This document shows, in pieces, positions 21,983-31,526 of a DNA stretch of 64,000 nucleotides (within the stretch, counting starts at the first letter, position 1; each line of letters begins with the position of its first letter). Below the pieces are notes generated by a model. The model saw only the letters and a program-made list of their open reading frames with translations. It made no database searches and was not told where the DNA came from. The translations under genes and the position numbers were made by a program. Source of the DNA: Azomonas macrocytogenes (lineage in GTDB: Bacteria; Pseudomonadota; Gammaproteobacteria; Pseudomonadales; Pseudomonadaceae); assembly GCF_014191985.1 (NCBI RefSeq), contig NZ_JACHXI010000001.1, positions 463,166 to 527,165 of the forward strand. Direction: 5' to 3'.

Positions 21983-23842
21983 ATGTCCGGAAAAGCGCAA
22001 CAGCAATCCCGCCTCAAAGAGTTGATCCAGCGTGGCCGCGAGCAAGGCTACCTGACTTACGCCGAGGTTAACGACCACCTTCCGGAGGATATTTCCGATC
22101 CGGAACAGGTGGAAGACATCATCCGCATGATCAACGACATGGGCATCAATGTATTCGAGAGTGCCCCGGATGCCGATGCTCTGCTTCTAGCCGAAGCCGA
22201 AACCGACGAAGCCGCCGCAGAAGAAGCTGCGGCGGCACTGGCCGCAGTCGAAACGGATATCGGCCGCACCACTGACCCTGTGCGCATGTATATGCGTGAA
22301 ATGGGTACAGTCGAGCTACTGACTCGCGAGGGCGAAATCGAAATCGCCAAGCGTATCGAAGAAGGCATTCGTGAAGTCATGGGCGCCATAGCCCATTTCC
22401 CTGGCAGCGTCGCCAGCATTCTTGCCGAATACGATCGCGTCGTGAGCGAAAGCGGCCGCCTGTCCGATATTTTCAGTGGCTATATCGACCCGGATGACGA
22501 CGGCGCCTCCGCCGAGGAAGTCGAACCTGTCGCGCCACAGGCACCCACCAAGGCTGCCGCCACCGAAGGCAAGGACGACGACGAAGAAGAAAGCGCCGAT
22601 GGAGATACCGAAGAAGAAGAAGGCGACGGTGGCCCCGACCCGGAAGTGGCTCGTCTGCGTTTCGGTGCAGTAGCCGAGCAACTGCAAAAAACCGAGAAAG
22701 CCCTGCAAAAACATGGCCGTAACAGCGCACAGAGCCTTGCTGAACAAGCTGCCCTGGCGGAATTGTTCATGCCGATCAAGCTCATTCCCCGGCAATACGA
22801 TGCACTGGTCGAACATGTGCGCGGCACGCTCAACCAGGTTCGCACCCAGGAACGCAGCATCATGCAGCTTTGCGTGCGTGACGCCCGCATGCCTCGTGCA
22901 GACTTCCTGCGTCTGTTCCCCGGTCAGGAAACCGAGCTCGGCTGGGCCGAAAAACTTGCTGCCGGCAAGAGCAAGTATGCCGAGGCCCTTGCCAAGCATC
23001 GGGAAGCCATTCAGGCCTGCCAGCACAAGCTGCTCGAACTGCAAAAGGAAACGAATCTCTCCATCGGCGAGATCAAGGATATCAACCGCCGCATGTCCAT
23101 CGGCGAAGCCAAGGCCCGCCGAGCCAAAAAGGAAATGGTCGAAGCCAACCTGCGTCTGGTGATATCCATTGCCAAGAAATACACCAACCGCGGGCTGCAA
23201 TTCCTCGACCTGATTCAGGAAGGCAACATCGGCCTGATGAAAGCGGTAGACAAATTCGAATACCGCCGCGGCTACAAGTTCTCGACCTATGCAACCTGGT
23301 GGATTCGCCAGGCGATCACCCGTTCGATTGCCGACCAGGCCCGCACCATCCGGATCCCGGTGCACATGATCGAGACTATCAACAAGCTCAATCGCATTTC
23401 CCGGCAGATGCTGCAGGAAATGGGCCGCGAACCAACGCCGGAAGAGCTTGGCGAACGCATGGAAATGCCCGAGGACAAGATCCGCAAGGTACTCAAGATC
23501 GCCAAAGAACCCATTTCCATGGAAACACCGATCGGGGATGACGAGGATTCGCACCTGGGCGACTTCATTGAAGACGCCACCATGCAATCCCCGATCGACG
23601 TAGCTACAGTCGAAAGCCTCAAGGAAGCCACACGCGAAGTTCTCGCAGGCCTGACCGCACGTGAAGCCAAGGTACTGCGGATGCGTTTTGGTATCGACAT
23701 GAATACCGACCATACCCTCGAAGAAGTCGGCAAGCAGTTCGATGTCACGCGCGAGCGTATCCGCCAGATCGAGGCCAAGGCACTGCGCAAGCTTCGTCAC
23801 CCTACTCGTAGCGAACACCTGCGTTCGTTCCTCGACGAGTGA
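21983..23842 (+). CDS. rpoD: RNA polymerase primary sigma factor RpoD (sigma-70)
   Basis: A 619-residue primary sigma factor. Region 1.1 starts the chain, region 1.2 has [11 protein letters not shown], and an acidic Asp/Glu-rich non-conserved segment runs through about residues 170-220. Region 2 has [20 protein letters not shown], and region 4.2 has [20 protein letters not shown]. Length and motifs match pseudomonad RpoD. A strong terminator follows 4 bases after the stop. Confidence 0.97.
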   Translation: MSGKAQQQSRLKELIQRGREQGYLTYAEVNDHLPEDISDPEQVEDIIRMINDMGINVFESAPDADALLLAEAETDEAAAEEAAAALAAVETDIGRTTDPVRMYMREMGTVELLTREGEIEIAKRIEEGIREVMGAIAHFPGSVASILAEYDRVVSESGRLSDIFSGYIDPDDDGASAEEVEPVAPQAPTKAAATEGKDDDEEESADGDTEEEEGDGGPDPEVARLRFGAVAEQLQKTEKALQKHGRNSAQSLAEQAALAELFMPIKLIPRQYDALVEHVRGTLNQVRTQERSIMQLCVRDARMPRADFLRLFPGQETELGWAEKLAAGKSKYAEALAKHREAIQACQHKLLELQKETNLSIGEIKDINRRMSIGEAKARRAKKEMVEANLRLVISIAKKYTNRGLQFLDLIQEGNIGLMKAVDKFEYRRGYKFSTYATWWIRQAITRSIADQARTIRIPVHMIETINKLNRISRQMLQEMGREPTPEELGERMEMPEDKIRKVLKIAKEPISMETPIGDDEDSHLGDFIEDATMQSPIDVATVESLKEATREVLAGLTAREAKVLRMRFGIDMNTDHTLEEVGKQFDVTRERIRQIEAKALRKLRHPTRSEHLRSFLDE

Positions 23843-23846
23843 TCGA

Positions 23847-23884
23847 AGGCCTCCAGCGACTGGCTGGAGGCCTTTCTCTTCTTT
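23847..23884 (+). terminator. Intrinsic terminator of rpoD
   Basis: AGGCCTCCAG (23847-23856) pairs perfectly with CTGGAGGCCT (23864-23873), loop of 7, followed by a T-rich tract (TTCTCTTCTTT). It closes the rpsU-dnaG-rpoD operon. Confidence 0.9.
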
Positions 23885-23961
23885 ATTCCCGATTTGGACC
23901 AAGCCGTTACTGACCAGCTATGCTTGCTGATGTTTAATAACGGCAATCCAAAACGACAAGC

Positions 23962-24636
23962 ATGAGCGAAACAGACAAACGAGCTCCCGGCCATCCTCTC
24001 CAGGCCTTCGATGATCCTGCATTGCTGCAGGGATTCCATCGACGCGAGCTGATCGAAGGAGAACTGCTTGGCAGTCCAGGTGGCTCTCGCAACAGCGTAT
24101 TCATTGTCCAGAACGGACGAATACGCGTCTTTCTCGCTTTCGAAGACAAGGAATATACCCTGACCTTTCTCGAAGCCGGGGATATCTACAGCACTCACAG
24201 CGGTGCCTACCTGCAAGCGGTAAAACCCACCGAAGTCCTGCTGGGCGAAACGTCACTGATGCTCAGCAAGCTGAGCTCGATGCCTGGTGCCGTTCCCATC
24301 ATCATCCGCGTGCTGGGTCAAACGCTCGGCAACTCCATGCGGATCATCGAGGATTTGGCGTTTCGGGATGTGGAAGGTCGGCTGGCCCGCTTTTTCGATG
24401 GCATGCTGGCTCGCAAGGGACGCCTGCACAATGACAGCCATCGACTGGAACTCGACCTCAACACCGAAGATATCGCCCGCCTGCTCGGCACAACTCGGCA
24501 AACCGTTTCATCATTGATCAACCGAATGGCTCGCGAAGGAATCCTCAGCCGTAGCAAACCCGGCGTATTCGATATACACCGCCCGGATTTGCTAAAACTG
24601 CGCAGCCAGCAAGCTGGCAAGGCATCCAGCGAGTGA
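23962..24636 (+). CDS. CooA-like CRP/FNR family (probable heme-binding) transcriptional regulator
   Basis: A 224-residue CRP/FNR protein with an N-terminal effector domain, long dimerisation helix and C-terminal HTH (DIARLLGTTRQTVSSLINRM). It resembles Rhodospirillum rubrum CooA, the CO sensor, in two blocks: GDIYSTHSGAYLQAVKPTEV against CooA GDMFCMHSGCLVEATERTEV, and RVLGQTLGNSMRIIEDLAFR against AILGRALTSCMRTIEDLMFH. The heme ligand His77 of CooA is kept (His79 here), but the ferric ligand Cys75 is Ser77. The N-terminus differs, so the Pro2 ligand is not obviously present. No CO dehydrogenase genes are nearby. Heme binding is inferred, not shown. Confidence 0.75.
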   Translation: MSETDKRAPGHPLQAFDDPALLQGFHRRELIEGELLGSPGGSRNSVFIVQNGRIRVFLAFEDKEYTLTFLEAGDIYSTHSGAYLQAVKPTEVLLGETSLMLSKLSSMPGAVPIIIRVLGQTLGNSMRIIEDLAFRDVEGRLARFFDGMLARKGRLHNDSHRLELDLNTEDIARLLGTTRQTVSSLINRMAREGILSRSKPGVFDIHRPDLLKLRSQQAGKASSE

Positions 24637-24671
24637 AAAGTAAATTCAAGTGATTTTCGCTCAATAGCTTG

Positions 24672-24698
24672 TTGCGTCGGGAAAGTGATCGGTATAAT
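24672..24698 (+). promoter_or_regulatory. Promoter of the tRNA gene
   Basis: A perfect TATAAT (24693-24698) with a TTGCGT (24672-24677) 15 bases upstream, or TTGTTG (24669-24674) at 18 bases. The -10 ends 16 bases before the mature tRNA 5' end and a GC-rich discriminator (CCGCCCCGCC) follows, as is usual for stringently controlled stable-RNA promoters. Confidence 0.6.
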
Positions 24699-24714
24699 CC
24701 GCCCCGCCTTCTGG

Positions 24715-24791
24715 GGGCCTTTAGCTCAGTTGGTTAGAGCGCGCGACTCATAATCGCTCGGTCCCCGGTTCGAGCCCGGGAAGGCCCACCA
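24715..24791 (+). tRNA. tRNA with CAU anticodon, probably tRNA-Ile2 (lysidine-modified)
   Basis: A complete 77-base cloverleaf including encoded CCA. The acceptor stem is GGGCCTT/AAGGCCC, the D arm GCTC/GAGC, the anticodon loop CTCATAA and the T stem CCCGG/CCGGG. Anticodon CAU could be elongator Met, initiator Met or Ile2. The anticodon-arm core GCGACTCATAATCGC equals that of E. coli ileX, and C4-G69 and C5-G68, recognised by TilS, are present, so Ile2 is favoured. The first pair is G-C and the anticodon stem lacks three G-C pairs at its base, against the initiator. C27-U43 is mismatched. Confidence 0.85.
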
Positions 24792-24852
24792 CCTTCATCA
24801 TGCGTTCCAGGCGGCAGCTTGCCAGAATGCTCTGCCTTGGCCCTGCCAAATA

Positions 24853-25413
24853 TCAGGAAGCCTGAGCTGCTTTTGCCCTGCCTGCTTGCAGAAACAGCTC
24901 GAAAGCCTGCTTCGTGCCAGCGATCGCTGAGTGTTCATCCAGTCGATCCGCAGCCTCTTCGAGACAGGCAACGAACTTCGGCCAGATCGCTTCGTCCTGG
25001 CGGTGGGTCAGGTAGCCTGTAGCCTTCTTTGCCCACGCGTTGTCGGACTCATGAATCTTTTTCCCCAGCATGCGGCTGCCCATACGCGAACCTTCCAGGA
25101 CGTAGGCTACGCCCCATAGCCAGGCATCGTTCTCAGGCAACTCGACCCTGGCAGGCGTTGGGATCTGCCCACCCAGCACCTGGATATCCTCCGTCAATAC
25201 GAAGCGTCGACGACGTTCCATCCAGTCAGGCAACAAACGCCCGATTCCCCTTCGCTCCAAAGCTTCTTCCAGCGGCACCAATGCCAAGGCATGAGCTTCG
25301 AGAAAGCGCCGATATCCATCCTGCGTATCCAGCGGGAAACTTGAAAATGCACCATCTGCCTGAACGTGCCAGGCAACGGAAATTTCCCTGAGCCGAGTTC
25401 TGAGAGATTCCAT
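24853..25413 (-). CDS. Heme oxygenase-like protein (biliverdin-producing type)
   Basis: A 186-residue all-helical protein of the bacterial heme oxygenase family. The start is the ATG at 25413, with GGAG 8 bases upstream; an upstream ATG at 25431 is less well placed. His16 in SVAWHVQAD is in the position of the proximal heme ligand, and the distal helix shows GVAYVLEGSRMGSRM, close to the family pattern YVLEGSxLGG. Heme oxygenases open heme to biliverdin, iron and CO. No bacteriophytochrome or hemin-uptake gene is adjacent. It converges with the tRNA and, beyond it, the CooA-like regulator. Confidence 0.75.
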   Translation of the reverse strand: MESLRTRLREISVAWHVQADGAFSSFPLDTQDGYRRFLEAHALALVPLEEALERRGIGRLLPDWMERRRRFVLTEDIQVLGGQIPTPARVELPENDAWLWGVAYVLEGSRMGSRMLGKKIHESDNAWAKKATGYLTHRQDEAIWPKFVACLEEAADRLDEHSAIAGTKQAFELFLQAGRAKAAQAS

Positions 25414-25562
25414 CGGGGTTCTCCAACACAACAGAGGTTATTGTTCATCGCCAGGCGATGGTCGTTTTCGTCCTGGGAGCTTCTTTTTCCTCATCCTAGC
25501 TTCAAATATCAGACCAAAATGCTCTGTCCGAATTCTTTTATCATTCACCATGTGTTCCCGTT

Positions 25563-27476
25563 TCAGGGCATGAGATATGAAGAGCGCGTCAACCCCAGGC
25601 GCAAGGCATCGGCGAATTGGGTGCGCTCCCTGGCCGTCAGATGCCCACCGGAAACCTTGTCGCGATAGCGTGTCATGAGCTCTTCCGGAGACAGGTGCAC
25701 ATAGCGCAGCATGTCTTCGATAGTGTCGTGAGTCTCGATCCCGCTGTGGTAATAACTGCCATCCTGGCGCTGATAGATATTGACCGAATCGGTATCGCCA
25801 AACAGATTGTGCATGTCGCCCAGGATTTCCTGATACGCACCCACCAAAAATACGCCTAGAAAATACTCCTCTCCTGGCTGCACTTCGTGTACTGGCATAC
25901 TGGTTTCAATGCTCTGCTCGTCGACATACTGGCGAATCTTGCCATCGGAATCACATGTCAGGTCCTGCAGGACCGCCCGGCGCACAGGCTCCTCGACAAG
26001 GCGCTGCAGGGGTACGATGGGCAGGATCTGCCCGATGGCCCAAGTATCCGGCAAACTCTGGAAAACCGAGAAGTTGCAGATGTACTTATCGGCCAGCTTG
26101 TCGTTCAGCTCATCCAGAATCGCCCGATGCGAGCGCTGACTGGCCTTGAGCTGTTCGAACAAACGGCGACAGATGGCAAAGTAGCTTTGCTCGGCCAGAG
26201 CCTTCTGCGTCAGCGTCAGCTTGCCGGAAGCATACTGGGCAGCCGATTCGCTCATGTAGTGAGTCGCACGCCAGTAGGTTTCCGTAACCATCTCCGCATC
26301 CGTCGGGCCGGTCAGATCGACCAGCGCACGCACGGTATCCGGCAGTTCGTCACGCTTTTCGACCTGAGGCAGCTCATCGTTGTGCCGCTCGATGTCGGTA
26401 ACCTGAATCACCAACACGGCATGGTGCGCACTCATCGCACGGCCGCTTTCAGAGAAAATATTCGGATGCGGCAGATTCTGTCGATCGCAGAATTCCTTGA
26501 GCATGCCAACCACCGTACCGGCGTACTCATCCATGTCATAGTTGATCGAACTGCTGTTACGGGAATGGGTTCCGTCATAATCCACCCCCAGCCCGCCGCC
26601 AACATCGATATGATCGAGCGGCAAGCCCAGGGCACGCAGTTCCGCGTAATAACGGATAGCTTCCCGAAAACCCTGGCGATAATCGGCCAGATTGGCGATC
26701 TGCGACCCCATGTGAAAATGCAGCAGGCGGACACCTTGCTCGATACCAGCCTCGCGTAGACGCTCGATCACCGACAATAGCTGGGCCGCAGACAGACCGA
26801 ACTTGGCTCGCTCGCCGCCGGTATCCGCCCACTTGGAGGAGGCCAGCGACGACAGGCGAACCCGCAAACCGAGCTGCGGAACCAAGCCAAGCTGCCTGGC
26901 CTCCTCGATGACCAGCTCCACCTCGGATTCCTTCTCGATCACGATAAAAACATTGTGGCCGATCTTCTGCCCGATCAGCGCCAAATGGATGAATTCGCGA
27001 TCCTTGTAGCCATTGCAGACGATGGTACCGCCTTTCGGTGCCAGCGCCAGAACCGCCATCAGTTCCGGCTTGGAACCGGCTTCCAGCCCGATGGCGACGT
27101 CTCGCGTGGCGATGATGCTCTTGATTACCGCTTCCTGCTGGTTGACCTTGATCGGGAATAAAGCCGTATAGCGACCGCTGTAATCGAGCTTGTCGATATG
27201 CGTGTCGAAAGCCCCGGTCAGGCGGCGGACCCGATCTTGCAGAATGTCAGGAAAGCGCACCAGCAGAGGCAGGCTCAATCCGGCTTCGCGCAGTTGACCG
27301 ATCAAATAGCCGAAATCGATAGGCTTACCGGAGTCGCTCTGGGGCCGTACTTCCACGCTACCGGCATCATTGATGGCGAAATATCCAGCCCCCCAGTGAC
27401 GGATTCCGTAGAGACTACGGCTATCTGCCGCAGTCCATTGGCTACCGTCCGATTTGCGCGTGCGTCGTACAGACAT
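25563..27476 (-). CDS. speA: Biosynthetic arginine decarboxylase SpeA
   Basis: A 637-residue fold-III PLP enzyme. The PLP lysine lies in [12 protein letters not shown] near residue 105, the barrel phosphate-binding [15 protein letters not shown] is present, and the C-terminal beta domain carries the substrate-binding Asp/Cys region. It converts arginine to agmatine for putrescine synthesis. The neighbour upstream is the yciH-like gene, as PA4839/PA4840 in P. aeruginosa. Confidence 0.96.
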   Translation of the reverse strand: MSVRRTRKSDGSQWTAADSRSLYGIRHWGAGYFAINDAGSVEVRPQSDSGKPIDFGYLIGQLREAGLSLPLLVRFPDILQDRVRRLTGAFDTHIDKLDYSGRYTALFPIKVNQQEAVIKSIIATRDVAIGLEAGSKPELMAVLALAPKGGTIVCNGYKDREFIHLALIGQKIGHNVFIVIEKESEVELVIEEARQLGLVPQLGLRVRLSSLASSKWADTGGERAKFGLSAAQLLSVIERLREAGIEQGVRLLHFHMGSQIANLADYRQGFREAIRYYAELRALGLPLDHIDVGGGLGVDYDGTHSRNSSSINYDMDEYAGTVVGMLKEFCDRQNLPHPNIFSESGRAMSAHHAVLVIQVTDIERHNDELPQVEKRDELPDTVRALVDLTGPTDAEMVTETYWRATHYMSESAAQYASGKLTLTQKALAEQSYFAICRRLFEQLKASQRSHRAILDELNDKLADKYICNFSVFQSLPDTWAIGQILPIVPLQRLVEEPVRRAVLQDLTCDSDGKIRQYVDEQSIETSMPVHEVQPGEEYFLGVFLVGAYQEILGDMHNLFGDTDSVNIYQRQDGSYYHSGIETHDTIEDMLRYVHLSPEELMTRYRDKVSGGHLTARERTQFADALRLGLTRSSYLMP

Positions 27477-27541
27477 CGAGCTCTCCCTATCACTGTTTGG
27501 TTCCGGGACGTGAAGAGAAGATCATATTTTCTGCAGATGCA

Positions 27542-27913
27542 TCAGCCACCGCTTTTCTTCGCCTTGAAACCACGGCCGACCAATTCATCGATCAACAACT
27601 GAACATGATCCCCCTGGATTTCAATGACACCATCCTTGAGCGAACCTCCCGTACCGCAACGCCGTTTCAAGGCACTGGCCAGCTCCTTGAGCTCGGCTTC
27701 AGCCAGAGGCACGCCACTGATGGAGGTCACCGTCTTGCCGCCACGCCCCTTGGTTTCACGGCGAACCCGGGCGATTCCATCGCCCGCCGGAACCATGGAC
27801 TGCTGGCAGACACAAGCATTCGTCGGATGCCCGCATTCCGGACAGCAACGGCCCTTGTCGGTGGAATACACCAGCCCGCCGAGCCCGGCCAGAGACGTGG
27901 TTTTCCTGTTCAC
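27542..27913 (-). CDS. yciH: SUI1/eIF1-like translation factor YciH
   Basis: A 123-residue protein. The C-terminal 80 residues are a SUI1 domain (RRETKGRGGKTVTSISGVPL, then LKRRCGTGGSLKDGVIEIQGDH). The N-terminus has a small Cys cluster (CCPECGHPTNACVCQ) that may bind zinc. SUI1-like YciH proteins can influence start-codon selection on 30S subunits, but they are dispensable. It lies 65 bases upstream of speA on the same strand. Confidence 0.92.
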   Translation of the reverse strand: MNRKTTSLAGLGGLVYSTDKGRCCPECGHPTNACVCQQSMVPAGDGIARVRRETKGRGGKTVTSISGVPLAEAELKELASALKRRCGTGGSLKDGVIEIQGDHVQLLIDELVGRGFKAKKSGG

Positions 27914-27969
27914 GGGAAGCTCTCCAGCATTTTCATAAAGAAGCGTTGCAATGATCAGAAGCAGCGCGC

Positions 27970-29106
27970 TCAGGCGCTGCGGGCCGACAACCGCGGCCGG
28001 TAGGGCTCAGGATCGATGAGCGGCTCGCGCTTTTGCATCAGATCGGTCAACAACCGGCAGGAAGCCGGAGCCAGCACCAGACCATTGCGGAAGTGGCCAC
28101 AATTCAGCCACAACCCTTCGGCCCCCGCTACCGCACCGATATAGGGAATGCCATCGGGCGAACCGGGACGCAAGCCAGCCCAGTGCTTGAGCACCGTCGC
28201 CTCCTGCAGCGCCGGCAGGAGCTCATACGCCGAAGCCTGCAGGCTCTCCAGTGCATCCTCCGTAGGCACCTTGTCGAACCCTACATCCTCCAGGGTACTA
28301 CCGACCAGGATGTGCCCATCCCGCCGGGGAATCGCATAACGCCCCTTGGCCATGACCATGCTGGGTAGAAAGTCTTCCGCGCACTTGAAGAGAATCATCT
28401 GGCCCTTCATGGGCTTGACCGGCAACTCCAGCCCCAGGCCAGCCAGCAAGTTGCCGCTCCAGGCCCCAGCCGTCACCACGACATTTTCGCCGCGCAATGC
28501 TCCCTGAGAAGACTCCACGCCAACGATCCGCTCGCCTTCGCGCAGGAAGCCTGTCACCTCGCACTGCTCAATCAAGCGCACGTTCGGCATACGCTCGAGA
28601 CTGGCGCGCAGGGCTTGCAACAAGCGCGGATTGCGGACATTAGCCACGTTCGCCATAAAGATCGCACTGGAAAAGCCGGCGCCCAACGGCGGTACTGCGG
28701 CATGGACAGCCTCCATCGACACCGGACGCAGAGGACGATCAAACTTCCGCGCCCAGGCCAGGGCTTCGGCCTCATCCTCAAGATCGAGCCAGTAAAGGCC
28801 GGTAACATGCACTTGTGGGTCGATTCCCGTCTCGGCCAACAGGCGCTCGCCCAGTTGCGGATAGAAATCCTGCGACCAATGCGCCAGGGCCGTTACGGCC
28901 GTACTGTAGCGCCAGGGATAGAGTGGCGAGACGATCCCTCCTCCCGCCCAGGACGCCTCGCTGCCAGCCTTGCCCTGCTCGACCAGAACGACCTGCAGTC
29001 CCTCGCGGGCAAGCATCAGCCCGGATAGCAACCCCAGGATTCCAGCCCCGATCACAACTACCTCGGCACTATCACATTCTCTAATCATCGCTTCTGATAT
29101 CGTCAT
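27970..29106 (-). CDS. thiO: Glycine oxidase ThiO / FAD-dependent D-amino acid oxidase family
   Basis: A 378-residue FAD oxidoreductase. The Rossmann motif VVVIGAGILGLLSGLML is at about residues 15-31. GKAGSEASWAGGGIVSPLYPW and the C-terminal HWAGLRPGSPDGIPYIG block are characteristic of ThiO. ThiO makes dehydroglycine for the thiazole half of thiamine. A second in-frame ATG at 29088 is possible. The gene is divergent from the pilin operon, as PA4548 is from fimT/fimU. Confidence 0.88.
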   Translation of the reverse strand: MTISEAMIRECDSAEVVVIGAGILGLLSGLMLAREGLQVVLVEQGKAGSEASWAGGGIVSPLYPWRYSTAVTALAHWSQDFYPQLGERLLAETGIDPQVHVTGLYWLDLEDEAEALAWARKFDRPLRPVSMEAVHAAVPPLGAGFSSAIFMANVANVRNPRLLQALRASLERMPNVRLIEQCEVTGFLREGERIVGVESSQGALRGENVVVTAGAWSGNLLAGLGLELPVKPMKGQMILFKCAEDFLPSMVMAKGRYAIPRRDGHILVGSTLEDVGFDKVPTEDALESLQASAYELLPALQEATVLKHWAGLRPGSPDGIPYIGAVAGAEGLWLNCGHFRNGLVLAPASCRLLTDLMQKREPLIDPEPYRPRLSARSA

Positions 29107-29161
29107 CGATCATGAAGGTGGCTGTAAGGATACACACCTTGCCAGGGAAAGGAATCGGGTT

Positions 29162-29677
29162 ATGAACCACATGACTTGCCGGGCTTTCAGCCTGCTCGAA
29201 CTGCTTTGCTGCATCGCTCTACTCGCCCTATTGACTGCACTTGCCATACCGGAACTGGCCGCGTGGGTCGAACGCAGCCGCCACGAAGCCCTGCGCAACG
29301 AATTGGTCGCCTTCCTCAAAAGCGCCCGGGCCTACAGCATCGAACATAACCACGAAGTCAGGCTATGTGGCTCCAGCCAGGGCCAGTCCTGCGACGATGC
29401 CTGGGAACGTGGCTGGCTGCTCCGCCACAAGGATGCAGATGGCTCGCCCCTGCTGTTCAACCTGCTGACCAGCGGACACCGGCTGTATTGGTCCGGCTCC
29501 AAGCAGATTCGCTTTCAGGCTGGCGGGCTGACCCCTGTCAGCAACGGCACATTCACCTTATGCAACGAGAAGGAAGAAGTCGCCTGGCGGGTCATCCTCA
29601 ATCGTCAGGGGCGCGTTCGCAGCGAAACCGGGCAGGCCGTACCCCCGGCAAACCAAACGGTATGCGTTGGAAAATGA
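29162..29677 (+). CDS. fimT: FimT/GspH family type IV pseudopilin
   Basis: A 171-residue minor pseudopilin. Start at 29162 with GGAA 7 bases upstream; a second ATG three codons later is possible. The prepilin segment is CRAFSLLELLC: Phe1 and Glu5 are kept, but the residue before cleavage is Ala instead of the usual Gly. A hydrophobic helix follows, then a GspH-like domain with four Cys that could form disulfides. It begins the fimT-fimU-pilVWXY1-pilE cluster. FimT in other species helps DNA uptake. Confidence 0.85.
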   Translation: MNHMTCRAFSLLELLCCIALLALLTALAIPELAAWVERSRHEALRNELVAFLKSARAYSIEHNHEVRLCGSSQGQSCDDAWERGWLLRHKDADGSPLLFNLLTSGHRLYWSGSKQIRFQAGGLTPVSNGTFTLCNEKEEVAWRVILNRQGRVRSETGQAVPPANQTVCVGK

Positions 29678-29736
29678 CAACCGTATCCCACGGATTTTCC
29701 GAATACGACGAAACCACCCAATATCTGGAACAGTTC

Positions 29737-30180
29737 ATGCCAGCAAGAAAACCTTCGGCAGGCTTTACCTTGATCGAACTGATGACCGTCATCCTGTTGC
29801 TGACCATCCTCATCTCGATAGCGGTACCCGCCTTCGAAAATATCATCCGCAACCACCGCCTCCAGGCCGCGGCAGCCGAGTTCCAGGCCCTGTTGCAGGC
29901 AGCTCGCGCCGATGCCGTCACCAAACGTGTCCCCATCAAGGTCAGCCAGGAAGACGACTCGATAACCTGGAAAGCCACCCAAAGTAATGCGACCGTCCGC
30001 ACAATAACGCTACCCGACAGTGTGATGGCCACTCCGGGCATTAGTAATATCACGTTCCAGACCGACGGCTCCGCCACGGCGGCAAACGTCATCTTCAGCA
30101 GCACCGGAACGCCTGTCACCTATACCGTCAGCGTCAGTCCACCGGGCTTTATCAAAGCCGAGAAAACGACGAACGAATGA
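29737..30180 (+). CDS. fimU: Minor type IV pilin FimU
   Basis: A 147-residue pseudopilin with a canonical class III leader (KPSAGFTLIELMTVILL: Gly-1, Phe1, Glu5). I selected the ATG at 29737, ten residues before the cleavage site and with GGA 7 bases upstream, though the frame is open far upstream. The C-terminal part is GspH/FimT-like. FimU helps prime pilus assembly with PilV, PilW, PilX and PilE. It overlaps pilV by 4 bases. Confidence 0.88.
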   Translation: MPARKPSAGFTLIELMTVILLLTILISIAVPAFENIIRNHRLQAAAAEFQALLQAARADAVTKRVPIKVSQEDDSITWKATQSNATVRTITLPDSVMATPGISNITFQTDGSATAANVIFSSTGTPVTYTVSVSPPGFIKAEKTTNE

Positions 30181-30725
30181 AGACCATCAGCCCGACCCCA
30201 CACGTACAAGGCTTCAGCCTGATCGAAATGCTGGTCACCATCGTACTGGTCGCCATCGGTGTACTGGGCATGGTGGCCATGCAAGCCAGGACCATCACCT
30301 TCACCCAGGATTCGGTACAACGCAATGCCGCCGCCATGCTGGCCGACGACCTGATCGAAATCATCCGCAGCGCGGACATCGTCGATAGCAATGGCCTGCC
30401 ACCCAGCACATCGGGCTACTACAAGGCCAAAAGCAGTACCTTTCCGAATGCGCCCGAGACCTGTTCGCCACTGCCTGCCAGCGCCTCGCAGCGCCTGAGC
30501 TGCTGGGCAAAAAAAACCGGCGAGATCCTGCCTGGCGCGGCGGATCTGCTCAGCAGCGACTTCTATATCTGCCGCTCCGCCACCCCAACGAACTGCTCCA
30601 CCAATGGCTCGGCCATCGAAATCCAGCTCGCCTGGCAAGTGAAAAAAGGTGAATGCCTGGACGCCACGGCAAGCGAAGAAGACGAAAAAGTCACCTGTCG
30701 CTATCGGCTTCGCACAGAACTCTGA
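30177..30725 (+). CDS. pilV: Minor type IV pilin PilV
   Basis: A 182-residue pseudopilin. The leader ends HVQGFSLIEMLVTIVLVAIG with Gly-1, Phe1 and Glu5. The globular domain is Cys-rich (about five Cys), fitting disulfide-stabilised minor pilins. PilV is part of the priming complex at the pilus tip. Position between fimU and pilW, and overlap with fimU, support the assignment. Confidence 0.92.
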   Translation: MKTISPTPHVQGFSLIEMLVTIVLVAIGVLGMVAMQARTITFTQDSVQRNAAAMLADDLIEIIRSADIVDSNGLPPSTSGYYKAKSSTFPNAPETCSPLPASASQRLSCWAKKTGEILPGAADLLSSDFYICRSATPTNCSTNGSAIEIQLAWQVKKGECLDATASEEDEKVTCRYRLRTEL

Positions 30726-30737
30726 GGAAGAACCGCC

Positions 30738-31526
30738 ATGCGTCATTCGACGAGACAACACGGACTGTCCCTGGTCGAACTGATGGTCGCCATGACCCTC
30801 AGCTGCTTTCTCTTGCTGGGCGTCAGCCAGATCTACATCGACAACAAACGCCACTACCTCTACCAGCAGGGCCAATCCGACAACCAGGAAAATGGCCGCT
30901 TCACGCTACTACTGCTGGAACAGCAACTGGCCAAGGCCGGCTACCGGCGGCGTCCCGATGTCGATATGGAACAGGCTTTTCCCGCCACTTCCAAGACCGC
31001 TGGTGGCAAAACCTGCGCCCTGGGCAGTGGAATATCGATCAGTAAAATCGACGCTACCAGCATCTGCCTGCGCTACCAGCCCCGTGATGCCGATGAGCGA
31101 GACTGTGCGGGCAACGGCCCAGGCGGTACTACCGACCTTTCCCAGCCCTACACCACCCCGATAACCAACCCACCGGCCTTCATCGAAATAATCACTCTCG
31201 ACAAAAACAACAGCAGCCTGCGCTGCAACGGGCAGGAACTGGTCGCAGGGATCGAGGACATCCACTTCGAATTAGGTACTGGCCCGCTCGGAACGAAGAC
31301 AGTGACCGGCTACACCAGCACTCTCGATGCCAGCAACCCGGTCATCCGCAGCCTGCGCTATTCCATTCTGCTGGCCAGTACCCAGGGCCAACTCAACCAG
31401 GGCATGGAGAACGTGGCCTGCGGGCAATGGAAAGCACTCACCGGCCAGGAGGACAGCCCCTGCCAGGACGAACGCCTCTACCGGATCGTCAGCAGCGGCA
31501 TGGCCGTAAGGAACCTGATGCCATGA
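30738..31526 (+). CDS. pilW: Minor type IV pilin PilW
   Basis: A 262-residue protein with the leader RQHGLSLVELMVAMTL, where Leu replaces Phe at +1 while Gly-1 and Glu5 are kept, which is common in PilW. The PilW domain includes the YLYQQGQSDNQENGRFTLLL helix and a C-terminal region ending in MAVRNLMP. A ribosome-binding site GAGGAAG lies 8 bases before the ATG. It overlaps pilX by 4 bases. Confidence 0.92.
   Translation: MRHSTRQHGLSLVELMVAMTLSCFLLLGVSQIYIDNKRHYLYQQGQSDNQENGRFTLLLLEQQLAKAGYRRRPDVDMEQAFPATSKTAGGKTCALGSGISISKIDATSICLRYQPRDADERDCAGNGPGGTTDLSQPYTTPITNPPAFIEIITLDKNNSSLRCNGQELVAGIEDIHFELGTGPLGTKTVTGYTSTLDASNPVIRSLRYSILLASTQGQLNQGMENVACGQWKALTGQEDSPCQDERLYRIVSSGMAVRNLMP

Noticed and set aside
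22316..23902. A 528-codon minus-strand open frame opposite rpoD
   Set aside because: Antisense shadow of rpoD; no start signal or known motif.
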